NCBI GenBank assembly: GCA_017984655.1
Contig: JAGNZB010000001.1
Location: 1 to 29,434, forward strand
Reading direction: 5' to 3'
DNA from: Candidatus Altimarinota bacterium
Lineage (GTDB): Bacteria > Patescibacteriota > Gracilibacteria > RBG-16-42-10
DNA: 29,434 nt
Part shown: positions 7,148 to 15,383 of the stretch, one piece after another
Layout of the letters: each line of letters opens with the position of its first letter
Numbering within the stretch: the stretch's first letter is position 1
Translations under genes and position numbers: made by a program
Notes under the pieces: model-generated
Database searches by the model: none
What the model was told of the DNA's origin: nothing
Seen by the model: only the letters and a program-made list of their open reading frames with translations

Positions 7148-8781
7148 AGCTTGCTGATAATTTCTTCATCACTTGGACCGCTAGCAGGGTCAAAGAAGCG
7201 ATCTTCTGTGAGATCCATGTAGAGTTTCATGCCAGTACTCACGGTACCGTAGATACCACCCCAGCCGCTTGAAGCGTTGCACCAGAAAAAATTATTGAAT
7301 GGTGTTTTTGCTTTGAGACGAGGACCTGAGACTTGTTCAGGTGTCATGTCAGATCCATAGGCATTACCAAAAGGAGCGAGGACAAAGTCTTCATTGGTGG
7401 TGGAGGTGCCAATGGTTTGGACGACAATATGTTTGCGGAGATTGGGGATATATTTCTCTTCCACGATTTGCATCATGCGATCAGCTACTTTGAGTTTCAA
7501 TTTACCGTACTCAGCGTAGCTCTTTTCTTTGGCTTCCTTGAATGGAGCATATTCGGTATAGGCAGCGATTTCCAAAATCTGGTGTTTGGGACTTGGTGTG
7601 GTACCTCCTTCACTGGTGTGGAGCGTAGGTGTCGACATGAATATCCATGGCTTGGTGAAGTTTACTTCGCCCATTTCTTGCCACATTTTGTTCATATCCC
7701 ATTGTTCTAGGTGCCAGATATTGTATGATCCGAAGCCGTAGTCTTTGAGATCGATGTCCTTGAGTCCCAAGTAAATGACCACTCCAGCAGGGGAGTATTT
7801 GTAGTCCAATTTTTTCTGTTCTTTGGCCGGGAATTTTTCAATGCCAATCAGCTCGGCCATTTTTTGTGGGTCGCCATTACAGATATAGTTTTTGGCTGTG
7901 AAAGTTTTTCCATTGGTGGTACTGACACTGGTGACCTGGTCGTTTTCTGTTGTGATTTTGTTTACGGGAGTTTCATAATAAATATGACAACCTTCATGGT
8001 CAGTGATGAACTGGGTGAGACGGTCGATGTAGTATTTGAAATGTTTGGTTGGGTAATATGCACCAGTGTTGTAGCCACCAAATAAACCAATATAGGAGAA
8101 CAGTGAGAGCCGTTCTGGTGGCACCATGAAGTCGCCAGCATTGGCTGCCAATACTGCTTGAGCTTCCTTACTCAAGCCTGTTTCATTGTAGAGATCTTGG
8201 AGAGTAGCGTTGCGGTATTTGATGATCGTCAGGTATTTATAAGCTTTGAGATAGTCAGTCCAGACTAGTTCACGATCTGGGAAAGTGCCAAATTCTTCTC
8301 GGAGTTTGCTGAGTACTTTGACGAATTTTTGCATTGGTTCTTTCTGGTCGGGATAGGTGGCTGTGACACTATTGACGAGGTTGTCCCAGCCATAGGGAAT
8401 TTTGATTCGCTTACCATCGGGCATCACCATGTGGTCATAGCCAGTTTTGTCGAAGAGTTCGAAGGTGATCTCTTTTTCTAGGCCAATATGTTTGAGGAAT
8501 TCGTAAATTTTGCCTCCCTGGCCACAGCCCCAGATATAGTGGACTTGTGCGCAGAAGTAATAGTCAGCTTGCTTGAAGGTTTGGCAGTAGCCACCTGGAA
8601 TGTCATGGGCCTCGAGCATACAGATCTTGTAACCGGCATGGGCGAGGAGAGCACCGACTGTCAAAGCGGAGCTGCCTGTACCAATGATCACGTAGTCATA
8701 TTGATGATTACCGAGATAACGAGCATCTTGGGCGGCATGTGCTTCTGGAGTCAGGGCACTGGTGCTGGATTTCTTGGCCAT
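7144..8781 (-). CDS. Phytoene desaturase / CrtISO / retinol saturase-like FAD oxidoreductase
   Basis: A 545-residue flavoprotein of the phytoene desaturase-carotene isomerase-retinol saturase group. The dinucleotide loop VIIGTGSSALTVGALLAHAG is at 31-50, acidic Glu57 is followed by IPGGYCQTF, and the C-terminal FAD motif is FFWCNASSGWGGIYGTVSTGMKL. These enzymes move or remove double bonds in polyenes, but many bacterial members are uncharacterised. The frame extends to a TTG at 8832 preceded by AGGGG. I prefer ATG 8781 because homology begins after it and TATTAT (8794-8789) would place the transcript start on that ATG. It overlaps the stop codon of the forward flavoprotein by 3 nt. Confidence 0.83.
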   Translation of the reverse strand: MAKKSSTSALTPEAHAAQDARYLGNHQYDYVIIGTGSSALTVGALLAHAGYKICMLEAHDIPGGYCQTFKQADYYFCAQVHYIWGCGQGGKIYEFLKHIGLEKEITFELFDKTGYDHMVMPDGKRIKIPYGWDNLVNSVTATYPDQKEPMQKFVKVLSKLREEFGTFPDRELVWTDYLKAYKYLTIIKYRNATLQDLYNETGLSKEAQAVLAANAGDFMVPPERLSLFSYIGLFGGYNTGAYYPTKHFKYYIDRLTQFITDHEGCHIYYETPVNKITTENDQVTSVSTTNGKTFTAKNYICNGDPQKMAELIGIEKFPAKEQKKLDYKYSPAGVVIYLGLKDIDLKDYGFGSYNIWHLEQWDMNKMWQEMGEVNFTKPWIFMSTPTLHTSEGGTTPSPKHQILEIAAYTEYAPFKEAKEKSYAEYGKLKLKVADRMMQIVEEKYIPNLRKHIVVQTIGTSTTNEDFVLAPFGNAYGSDMTPEQVSGPRLKAKTPFNNFFWCNASSGWGGIYGTVSTGMKLYMDLTEDRFFDPASGPSDEEIISKL

Positions 8782-9013
8782 AGGAGAAATAATAATCGCG
8801 TGGATGATAGCATCGCCATTAGTAGCTATCAATTTTCCCCTAGATCAGCTCTTTACTTTCTATCTGATTACCAGTACTAGTTACTTGCATTTGTTGGTAT
8901 ATGTGTTGTATTGTTGATTGTCGGTATTATTTCGAGTAGTAGAGATAATCACTCTAGCCCTTCACTAGTATTGGTTTGAGAGTTATTAGCCTCCTAAATA
9001 AAGTGGTATTCTC

Positions 9014-9544
9014 ATGTTCAATGTTGAAAATCGTGCCCACCCTGTGCTAGACCATCTGAATAGACTGGCTTTTCTGACGTTTTTGCAAGAGAGCTATCAT
9101 CCAACGGGTAGAGTGTATACGGAGCTTCCGGATGTGATTGCGGAGGATTGTATTTTGGGGGCATTTGCTACTGCTCAGCCATCAAGCGCTGGTGATGAAG
9201 CAAGCTCTCAACCGGTGCTCTGTTGGGCTGAATGCAAAAGGTCACTCCCTTATTGCCAACATGAGGGGGAGGAGTTTGGGTCTTTTTCGTCTACTGATAT
9301 CACGACGACAACTGCTTTAGCTGACTTTAGAACGAGAGTGTTGTGGAAACTATCGGTTGGCTACACTATCATTGTTCGACGTCCAGTCCCTGGACAACAT
9401 GTACGGCTGACACGTGATTCTGAGCCAATGATCGATCTCAAGAAAAGAACGGTAGAGGTATTCGGTTTTAGACTTTCCAGACCTATAGGCGCCGTACATA
9501 CTGTCCGTCCTCAGTTAGCTACAGTACTCAAAGTGAATGGCTAG
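9014..9544 (+). CDS. Hypothetical protein, 176 aa
   Basis: No family recognised. The first ~60 residues mix helix-forming and aromatic residues. Residues 60-100 are Ser/Thr/Glu-rich with three Cys, and the C-terminal 70 residues contain short beta-like stretches (VGYTIIVRRPV, RTVEVFGFRL). No signal peptide or membrane segment is seen. A possible promoter TTGGTT (8971) - 18 bp - TAAATA (8995-9000) gives a leader of about 7 nt. It converges on the transglycosylase gene, with 40 bp between the stops. Part of the call rests only on frame length and position. Confidence 0.55.
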   Translation: MFNVENRAHPVLDHLNRLAFLTFLQESYHPTGRVYTELPDVIAEDCILGAFATAQPSSAGDEASSQPVLCWAECKRSLPYCQHEGEEFGSFSSTDITTTTALADFRTRVLWKLSVGYTIIVRRPVPGQHVRLTRDSEPMIDLKKRTVEVFGFRLSRPIGAVHTVRPQLATVLKVNG

Positions 9545-9584
9545 TACGGGTAGAGTGCCCTGTTCCTTATCGTCTTCCGCGGCG

Positions 9585-11798
9585 CTAACGACGAACGGGA
9601 CGACGGTGAATGGAACGGTGAACAATTGGTTGTCTTCTTACAGTTGTGCCAGTATGGGGAGCTGCGGTTGGACGGCCATTGCGGATCTGCGGTCCTCTGG
9701 GAGCTGTTTCATAATGGAGTGTGTCACCATTTGACATGAAGACCACATGAAAATGTTGTGGTGGTCCGTGGTAGCGGACTGCGATCTGTCCAGTTCGTGC
9801 CATTCTCGCACTAGCTTGAATCAGTGCTCGGAAGAATGTCTCAGTATTTCTAGTGTCTACGTATCGTTCGTATCCTGTGGCAGTTTTGTGCAATACTACA
9901 TACTGACCTTTGCTAAAGTCAGTAGCACCGAATCGTAAATGGGCGCTATTGGGACTATGTCCACGCAATCTGTTGTTGGCTTGGATGCTGCGGATGGTAC
10001 TATTGATGATTGGTACGATGAGGTACTCACTGCTCATGCCATTGGCATAGAGTACAGTGTTGAGCTCGACGATCAGTTGTCTCAAGAGGGGAACATGATC
10101 TGGACGAATGACCCGACGCCAGACTTCGGGGATATTGTGGCTGTCATAGGCAATCTCTGGTCTTTGTACTGCATTGGCAGGGACCAAGTTTCGTCTGCGT
10201 ATTTCTGCTGCAATCACATTTTCCAATTGGGCATCTGTGGCAACTCCATTGCCGTGGCGTTGGGCAAAGCGGTCGCGAGCCAATAGTCTTCTGATGACGG
10301 CAATATTGTTTTGGCTAGGTGCTCTAGTCACAAAATTCCAATCAGTTCTGCTTCGTTGATTACGAGGAATGCTCACCGCACTCAAAGGATTGCTGCGTAT
10401 GGTACAAATATCGATATGGCCACGTGTTGGGCTCGTTAGTGCACTCATGAATTGATTTGCTCGCTGTCTTGCTTGTCCGACAGTGGGAATTTCTGGCTCT
10501 ACACCAGTGACCGTATCATTGGTGTCACCTGGCAGTTCATCTTCGAATAATGCATGCCATGTATATATCCAGGGGACATATGCTACCGAGGTTCTGCCAA
10601 ATCGAGTGTCCACACCACTTAGAAAATAGCCTGTAGAAGCAGTAATATAAGCACGATCTTGGATGATGTCTGGGTTTTCGGTTCGGAGGATCTCTTGCAT
10701 GTCAGCCTGAGGTAGTCTGGCATTGAGCAAATTGACCTGACGAGTGCCACCATTATGATAGCCACCAATCAGTGCTGGGATCAAAAAGCCGGCAGGGTAC
10801 TTCCATACAGGATGGTTTTCGTCTCTCCAGGTGGTGCGAAAGAGATGGTAAATATTGTCGAATTCTAAGGCCGCCAAGCGTGATGAGTCGTGATAGTTGT
10901 CAGGATTGGGAACATAATTTCTAGGAAATACTTCGTCTCGATGGTGGCGGTGTTGTACTGCATCTTGATAGGCTGCTGGTTGCATTTGCCAAAGGCCTCT
11001 GGCGCCTGTTTCACTGACGGTGATTTCACTACCATACTTGGTCTCTTGTGCAGGAATACCATCACAGACTAGGCCGATGAATTGTTCAGCTAATTCAGAT
11101 GATTGTGACAACAAGTATTGATAGAGGTCAGTGTGGCGGAAGGCATCGACAAAGTCAGCACGAATCTCCGTACGACGGTTGATTCGTGAAGTCGGTCTCA
11201 TGCCCAATCTTGCCACATGTCTGATGTGACCAATAGTGTCCTCACGATGCATGGCGAAGCCAATAGGCAGCTCTCTGCTGACATTTTGGATGCCACACTG
11301 TGCTGCTGTAAATCCACTTCTTTGTTGGTCCCACCACGCTTGATTCGTAGCTTTTTGGGCGTTTGTCCTTCGATTGGCCGTAGCTTCGGGCATGGTTGCT
11401 GTGCCACAAATTTGCCAACCGCCACCACTGATATTCATGAAAAATGCAGGGAGATCACCATTGGGGTGAGCTGCTCTGAGTGCTTGTGCCATCGAGCGCA
11501 TCGTTTGCCCCATACCTACGCGTTCATCCAGTCCCATCAGCTCGATGCCTTCACCAGCATCTGGACTTGGTGGTGTGGTACTCGGTTCGCTCGTCTCGTC
11601 AGGATCATCGATCTCTGGGAGTGGATGACCAGCATCAATAGTGACCGGTTCGTTTGCTTTGCAACTTTCGGTAGCGGGACCGAGCAGTGCCATGCCGACC
11701 AGAAGTGGTCGCATGTAGCCTCGTAGTGTACTTGTGAGTGTGGTAGATGGTGTGGCTGCTGGCTTTGGGAGGTTTTCTGCTTGAGATGGTAGCCGCAT
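9585..11798 (-). CDS. Exported lytic transglycosylase (SLT-like) with C-terminal M15/DUF5715-like domain
   Basis: A 737-residue predicted exported murein enzyme. After a basic start, a hydrophobic stretch (about residues 30-42, PLLVGMALLG) precedes a Pro/Asp/Glu-rich linker. The lysozyme-like domain shows PAQETKYG with putative catalytic Glu252, GARGLWQMQP at 265-274 and GGYHNGG near 346-352, the SLT Glu, G-x-x-Q and Tyr motifs. The C-terminal region has His620-x6-Asp627 within SAHLRFGATDFS and a late FHVVF with His684, the spacing of M15/VanY-type Zn sites and of DUF5715. It may cut glycan strands and peptide stems. The frame reaches ATG 11831, but a promoter covers that codon, so ATG 11798 is chosen. 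The C-terminal tail is Arg-rich. Confidence 0.77.
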   Translation of the reverse strand: MRLPSQAENLPKPAATPSTTLTSTLRGYMRPLLVGMALLGPATESCKANEPVTIDAGHPLPEIDDPDETSEPSTTPPSPDAGEGIELMGLDERVGMGQTMRSMAQALRAAHPNGDLPAFFMNISGGGWQICGTATMPEATANRRTNAQKATNQAWWDQQRSGFTAAQCGIQNVSRELPIGFAMHREDTIGHIRHVARLGMRPTSRINRRTEIRADFVDAFRHTDLYQYLLSQSSELAEQFIGLVCDGIPAQETKYGSEITVSETGARGLWQMQPAAYQDAVQHRHHRDEVFPRNYVPNPDNYHDSSRLAALEFDNIYHLFRTTWRDENHPVWKYPAGFLIPALIGGYHNGGTRQVNLLNARLPQADMQEILRTENPDIIQDRAYITASTGYFLSGVDTRFGRTSVAYVPWIYTWHALFEDELPGDTNDTVTGVEPEIPTVGQARQRANQFMSALTSPTRGHIDICTIRSNPLSAVSIPRNQRSRTDWNFVTRAPSQNNIAVIRRLLARDRFAQRHGNGVATDAQLENVIAAEIRRRNLVPANAVQRPEIAYDSHNIPEVWRRVIRPDHVPLLRQLIVELNTVLYANGMSSEYLIVPIINSTIRSIQANNRLRGHSPNSAHLRFGATDFSKGQYVVLHKTATGYERYVDTRNTETFFRALIQASARMARTGQIAVRYHGPPQHFHVVFMSNGDTLHYETAPRGPQIRNGRPTAAPHTGTTVRRQPIVHRSIHRRPVRR

Positions 11799-11817
11799 AT
11801 TAGATAAATAGCTTCTT

Positions 11818-11848
11818 AGTATAATAGGCATTTTATTGATATTGTCAA
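11818..11848 (-). promoter_or_regulatory. Promoter of the lytic transglycosylase gene
   Basis: On the reverse strand a perfect TTGACA (11848-11843) is followed by overlapping -10 candidates: TATTAT at 16-bp spacing and TATACT (11823-11818) at 19 bp. A start near 11811 gives a leader of about 13 nt to ATG 11798. The promoter overlaps the more upstream ATG at 11831, which argues against that codon being the start. Confidence 0.55.
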
Positions 11849-11927
11849 TAGCTTGTTATTTCTCATGATTGTGGGGGTGAATTTGATCTGTGATCCGCCC
11901 ATGATTATTGCCAATTTGAAAGGTTTG

Positions 11928-11956
11928 TTGCATAGTAATGTCTTGGCATTTATAAC
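11928..11956 (+). promoter_or_regulatory. Leaderless-type promoter for the 11962 gene
   Basis: TTGCAT (11928-11933), a 17-bp spacer and TATAAC (11951-11956) form a good sigma-70-like promoter. The predicted transcript start is about 11963, effectively on the ATG at 11962. The interval CATCT between -10 and ATG leaves no room for a Shine-Dalgarno sequence. Confidence 0.55.
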
Positions 11957-11961
11957 CATCT

Positions 11962-12405
11962 ATGTCTACTGTAGATTTGGAGGAGGGAGAGTATTGGCTT
12001 GATGCTTCAGCATCTGGAGGTAAGATTTCCGAAATTCGTCGCCTTGATCGTAGCGGGGACGATTCTAGTCCACCAGCAACTCTCTTGGAAAAGATGCGTA
12101 CTATTCCTGCTTTTGTGGCGGAGTTGTTTCAAACATTTGATGATGACGCTAGCAAAATGCATCGGTTGGTGGAGTTTCTTGTCGCCCAAGGTATCACAGT
12201 GGCTGAATTACAATGTGCTATCAAAGCTCATGTGGTGTTAGTGCTGATCACCACCAATGATGCTGCAGACAAAGTATACATTGCTCGCATTGCGGATATG
12301 CTGGATTTTCTCGAGCTACTTGATCCTGAGTCTGCTAGGCCAACACGTCATTTGTTGGCTAGTTTGATCAACAATCATGTGTCTGCCGTATCTCGTCAAC
12401 GTTAG
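11962..12405 (+). CDS. Hypothetical protein, helical, 147 aa
   Basis: Family not recognised. The N-terminal 40 residues are acidic and Ser/Gly-rich. From about residue 42 the protein looks all-helical, with Leu/Ala/Val periodicity (LLEKMRTIPAFVAELFQTF, HRLVEFLVAQGITVAEL, ARIADMLDFLELLD). No signal peptide is present. It has its own promoter with essentially no leader, stands alone, and converges on the DsbB-type gene with 17 bp between stops. The strong promoter and full-length frame support a real gene. Confidence 0.6.
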   Translation: MSTVDLEEGEYWLDASASGGKISEIRRLDRSGDDSSPPATLLEKMRTIPAFVAELFQTFDDDASKMHRLVEFLVAQGITVAELQCAIKAHVVLVLITTNDAADKVYIARIADMLDFLELLDPESARPTRHLLASLINNHVSAVSRQR

Positions 12406-12422
12406 GTGGAAGTCGATTGTTT

Positions 12423-12896
12423 TTACTGGTCTCTCCGGATATTTTGACGGAAGCTCATACACAATGTGGTGATCGTACAGAAAGCGGTGAAGGCGAGAAA
12501 GGGGATTGTGATAAAGTCAAAGTAGGTTACCTGTAGAGCATTGCAAGGGTTGGCGAGGGTGCAGAATGCGCTGGTTTCGAAAGGGAACATCTGCAAGATG
12601 AAGTGGTAGAAAGTCAGTGGCATGCCGAGGAAGACTAGTGGCAGAACATAATTGGTAAAATTTTTATCCTGACGCCAGATACCAACAGCGCTGATTGCGA
12701 CAATAGGGTACATCAAAATTCTGGCCCACCAGCAGAGATTGCAAGGTTCAAATGCTCGACTACGGTCAAAGAAGACACCGTCGATCAAGTTCTGGACTGG
12801 GTCACCGAAATTACTGAAGTACAGTGAGCCGAGCACCGCAGCGAATGCTATGACAAAGATACTGTAGGCCAGTCTTTTTTGAGTGGTTGTAAACAT
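12423..12896 (-). CDS. DsbB/BdbC-type disulfide bond formation membrane protein
   Basis: A 157-residue inner-membrane thiol oxidase that passes electrons from an extracytoplasmic DsbA-like partner to quinone. Four membrane spans are evident (about residues 11-29, 57-73, 83-101, 126-146). The redox pair Cys52-x-x-Cys55 lies in PCNLCWW just before span 2, and the second pair Cys112/Cys118 is in the loop before span 4, matching the BdbC/DsbB plan. No DsbA is encoded in the window, but several exported proteins here contain even numbers of Cys. A perfect 10-bp hairpin in the leader ends 2 nt before the ATG. It follows the M23 gene on the same strand. Confidence 0.9.
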   Translation of the reverse strand: MFTTTQKRLAYSIFVIAFAAVLGSLYFSNFGDPVQNLIDGVFFDRSRAFEPCNLCWWARILMYPIVAISAVGIWRQDKNFTNYVLPLVFLGMPLTFYHFILQMFPFETSAFCTLANPCNALQVTYFDFITIPFLAFTAFCTITTLCMSFRQNIRRDQ

Positions 12897-12898
12897 AC

Positions 12899-12927
12899 AA
12901 GATAGGGGAGTAAATCGCCCCTATCTT
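12899..12927 (-). promoter_or_regulatory. Perfect hairpin in the leader of the DsbB-type gene
   Basis: AAGATAGGGG (12899-12908) and CCCCTATCTT (12918-12927) are perfect 10-bp arms around a 9-nt loop. In the DsbB mRNA the stem ends two bases before the ATG. A -10 candidate TATACA at 12951-12946 would start the RNA near 12939, so the hairpin would dominate the ~43-nt leader. It could control translation. As a terminator for the upstream M23 gene it lacks a clear U-tract. Confidence 0.6.
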
Positions 12928-12984
12928 ACTGTGCGTTGCAATCACTGTATAGCTTGTGCCGTCAGATTGCTGTGTCTCTGTCCG

Positions 12985-14031
12985 TTATTGAAGCTGGATA
13001 CTTGCGAGTATTTCTTGGTGTTGGTCTATGTCACCGTCAGGGTTGGTATGGATAGTATAGAATCGATCATCGTTACCGAGGAACGTGATGATATCATGTG
13101 GTTTACCAAACCACTGCGGCATTGGTGTGGGACTGCTGATGCCGGCTTTCAACGTATGGCGCTGTGCTTTGCTATTATCTGGGCCAATGGTCATTTCTCT
13201 AGTATTTGTGACTTGGTTTGCGAGATCGTCAGGAGACTTTGTATTGGACATGATTACTATCTGAGCCCTGTTTCTAGCAGCACTTTCGCCTTTGAGCTGA
13301 AAGATTATTTGGGTGTCAGTGCTAGGAATATATTCAGTCTCAAATTGGCTGGGGAGCTCGAATTGGAGCTGGAAATGCTGACCGCCGATGTCATTGGCTG
13401 GGATAAATGTACGAGTGGGATAGAGTAAGTTGACGCCATGATCGATCAAAAACTGGCTAGGGTTGAGCCATTGGTCCACACTGCTGATGTCTGTTCCGTA
13501 GCCATTGAGTCGGTCCTCGTCACCTTTGTAGAGACCAAAGTGGAGATGTTTGCGCTCGCCATCCGTCTCTGGGCTCTTGTCTTTGCCGAGATTTGCCAGG
13601 AATTGTCCTTTCTTCACCTGATCACCGATTTGGAGCGAGCTGGATGCTAGATCGACGTGGCCGTAAATTGCTTGTATTGGTTGATTGTCGATGTTGTGTT
13701 TGATCCGGATCATGCCACCATAGCCACTAGTAAATTTACTGTATGCTACTGTACCATCGGCGATCGAGTAGACTGGTGTGTCAGTTGCAGTATCAGTGTA
13801 TTCGATATCATCGGCCAAATGGTAGCCTACAAATCGATCTTGGATGTATTCACCAAAACTTTTGAGGTGATTTCGTGCTCCATATTCCGCTACTGGAGCA
13901 ACTACTTGGGGTATTGGGCTGGAAGTTGGTGATGGTTTTGTGGTGTCAATCGGTATTGGTGTTGCAGTACAGCCACTGAGAAGGATCAGACTAACCAATC
14001 CCATGCCAAGAGTTCTGGATGCTGATTTCAT
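12985..14031 (-). CDS. M23 family metallopeptidase lipoprotein (LytM-like)
   Basis: A 348-residue surface lipoprotein with a LytM/M23 domain that would cleave peptidoglycan cross-bridges or serve as a murein-binding regulator. The signal peptide ends in lipobox LLSGC (Cys21), followed by a Pro/Ser/Thr-rich spacer. Zn-site residues are complete: His71-x3-Asp75 in GYHLADD, His125 in IYGHVD and His162-x-His164 in KHLHFG, with the usual ADGTVAY and GDQVKKGQFLANLG strands between. About 170 residues after the catalytic domain match nothing I know. The frame begins upstream at a TTG, but ATG 14031 gives a textbook signal peptide. It lies between uppP and the DsbB-type gene, all on one strand. Confidence 0.88.
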   Translation of the reverse strand: MKSASRTLGMGLVSLILLSGCTATPIPIDTTKPSPTSSPIPQVVAPVAEYGARNHLKSFGEYIQDRFVGYHLADDIEYTDTATDTPVYSIADGTVAYSKFTSGYGGMIRIKHNIDNQPIQAIYGHVDLASSSLQIGDQVKKGQFLANLGKDKSPETDGERKHLHFGLYKGDEDRLNGYGTDISSVDQWLNPSQFLIDHGVNLLYPTRTFIPANDIGGQHFQLQFELPSQFETEYIPSTDTQIIFQLKGESAARNRAQIVIMSNTKSPDDLANQVTNTREMTIGPDNSKAQRHTLKAGISSPTPMPQWFGKPHDIITFLGNDDRFYTIHTNPDGDIDQHQEILASIQLQ

Positions 14032-14128
14032 AGTGATGGAAATTAAAGGCAACTTGTATAGTACACCTCACTTCACATAGGCACCAGGAAGATCATGATC
14101 ACTGCACTATTGATTGTGGAAAAAATGC

Positions 14129-14911
14129 TTAAAGAGCGAGCAAAACTACAATACCAAGAGCAATACGGTACCAAGCAAATAATGCTAATGAGTGTCCCTT
14201 GAGATAGCTGAGTAAGAAGTGAATACAAGCTAAGCCAACGCAGAAAGAGACGATAGTGCCGATACTCAAGTTGAGTACTGCCTGCTCTGGGACACCTTCC
14301 TTGAGTACATCGTAGAGTTGTTTGAGTCCGGAGACAGTGATAATCGGCAGTGATAAGTAGAATGAAAATCTTGCTGCCGCTTCTCTAGTAAAACCGGTAA
14401 GCATGCCTCCCATAATGGTGCTACCAGATCGTGAAAATCCAGGGACAAAGGCCAAACACTGCGCAATACCAATAGTGGTCGCTTGGGATAATTTGATGCT
14501 AGCAATTGCGTTCTTTTTGTCTTCAGCGACACGTGATGCCCAGTATTCCACCAATAAGAACAATACAGCTCCGATGATCAAGACAATGGCTACTATTAGT
14601 GGCGTGCGTAGATAATCAATATATTGTTCAGCCATAACCCCAACCATCAAAGCAGGGATAGTACCAATGATAATCGCCCAGCCCATAGTGCGTCTACCCT
14701 GGAAAAAGTCTCTAGCGATCTGCCATAGCTCAGGAAAGAAATAGATGTAGACAGCAATGATGGTGCCGAGTTGTAAGATGGCATCGACAGCCAAGGGATC
14801 AATAGTTTCCAAGTGGGCAAAATACCGAGCGATGATCAGGTGACCCGAAGACGAGATCGGTAAGAATTCGGTAAGACCTTGAATGAGGCCGAGGAGAATG
14901 TAGGTAAGCAT
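14129..14911 (-). CDS. uppP: Undecaprenyl-diphosphatase (BacA/UppP)
   Basis: A 260-residue polytopic membrane phosphatase that converts undecaprenyl diphosphate to the monophosphate, recycling the lipid carrier for peptidoglycan and other wall polymers. It opens with GLIQGLTEFLPISSSGHL (Glu15 and SSSGH at 20-24) and has the second motif PGFSRSGST at 157-165, both required family signatures. Length and hydrophobic pattern are normal. An upstream TATAAT, supplied by the AT-rich module of a dispersed repeat at about 14943-14948 (reverse strand), may drive it. The M23 lipoprotein gene follows 97 bp downstream. Confidence 0.95.
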   Translation of the reverse strand: MLTYILLGLIQGLTEFLPISSSGHLIIARYFAHLETIDPLAVDAILQLGTIIAVYIYFFPELWQIARDFFQGRRTMGWAIIIGTIPALMVGVMAEQYIDYLRTPLIVAIVLIIGAVLFLLVEYWASRVAEDKKNAIASIKLSQATTIGIAQCLAFVPGFSRSGSTIMGGMLTGFTREAAARFSFYLSLPIITVSGLKQLYDVLKEGVPEQAVLNLSIGTIVSFCVGLACIHFLLSYLKGHSLALFAWYRIALGIVVLLAL

Positions 14912-14941
14912 AAGTAAGAAAGATGGAGGGGGGAGTGGGGG

Positions 14942-15290
14942 GATTATAAATTACAAATTACAAATTATAAATGGAGCGGGGGGTAATTAGGAATTAGGAA
15001 TTGGTAATTATGAATTGGGACCAGTGATACGCCCCCCCCAGCAGTCTTTCCATTCACGTTTGCTTTTACTTTTATGCTCCCTTCCTCATTCTCATTCTCC
15101 CCGCCCCTCCGTCATCCTGAGCGCATGCGAAGGACCTTGCCGAGTATCTCGGTTCTCACTTTCTTCCCCACACCACAGTTCATTTCACCTTTCCCTTTAC
15201 TTTTACATTCACTTTTCATGAGCGAAACAGTTCGGAAAGAAACGTAAAGGGAAAAGTAAAGGTGAAGGGTAAAGTAAATGGAAAGGGAAA
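14942..15290. repeat. Dispersed modular repeat, long copy 3
   Basis: This explains the ~470-bp gap between uppP and the next gene. From left to right it holds AT-rich 7-nt units (14944-14971 and 14984-15019, AATTACA/AATTAGG types), a half-arm with ACGTTTGCTTTTACTTTTA (about 15055-15075), a module with GTCATCCTGAGCGCATGCG and AAGGACCTTGCCGAGTAT (about 15112-15150), and the full hexamer palindrome (15184-15290) around the core with TTTCATGAGCGAAACAGTTC. Read in reverse complement, the order and most of the sequence match copy 4. Nothing gene-like is seen in it, and 15291-15383 holds only a weak promoter for the next gene. Confidence 0.88.
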
Positions 15291-15383
15291 GAGTATAGCA
15301 CTGGGGTCTTGGTATCGGCTCGGTTGTTTCCTGTTTGGCAATCGCCACCTTTTGTAGTACGCTTACGCCTCTTTATGTATTTT

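Noticed and set aside
10865..11726. Several forward and reverse frames of 60-170 codons inside the transglycosylase gene
   Set aside because: They are shadow frames; only the long reverse frame has domain motifs and a signal-like N-terminus.
11799..11831. Upstream ATG 11831 for the transglycosylase
   Set aside because: A TTGACA promoter spans this codon, so the transcript would start after it; ATG 11798 is downstream of the predicted start.
12883..13428. Forward frame of 181 codons opposite the M23 gene
   Set aside because: It is antisense to a gene with a complete M23 zinc site and lipobox; its own composition is Cys/Trp-rich and unlike a real protein.
15112..15348. Reverse frames at 15112-15348 and 15209-15538
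   Set aside because: They are read from repeat copy 3 and from the antisense of the 15384 gene, and show no recognisable protein features.
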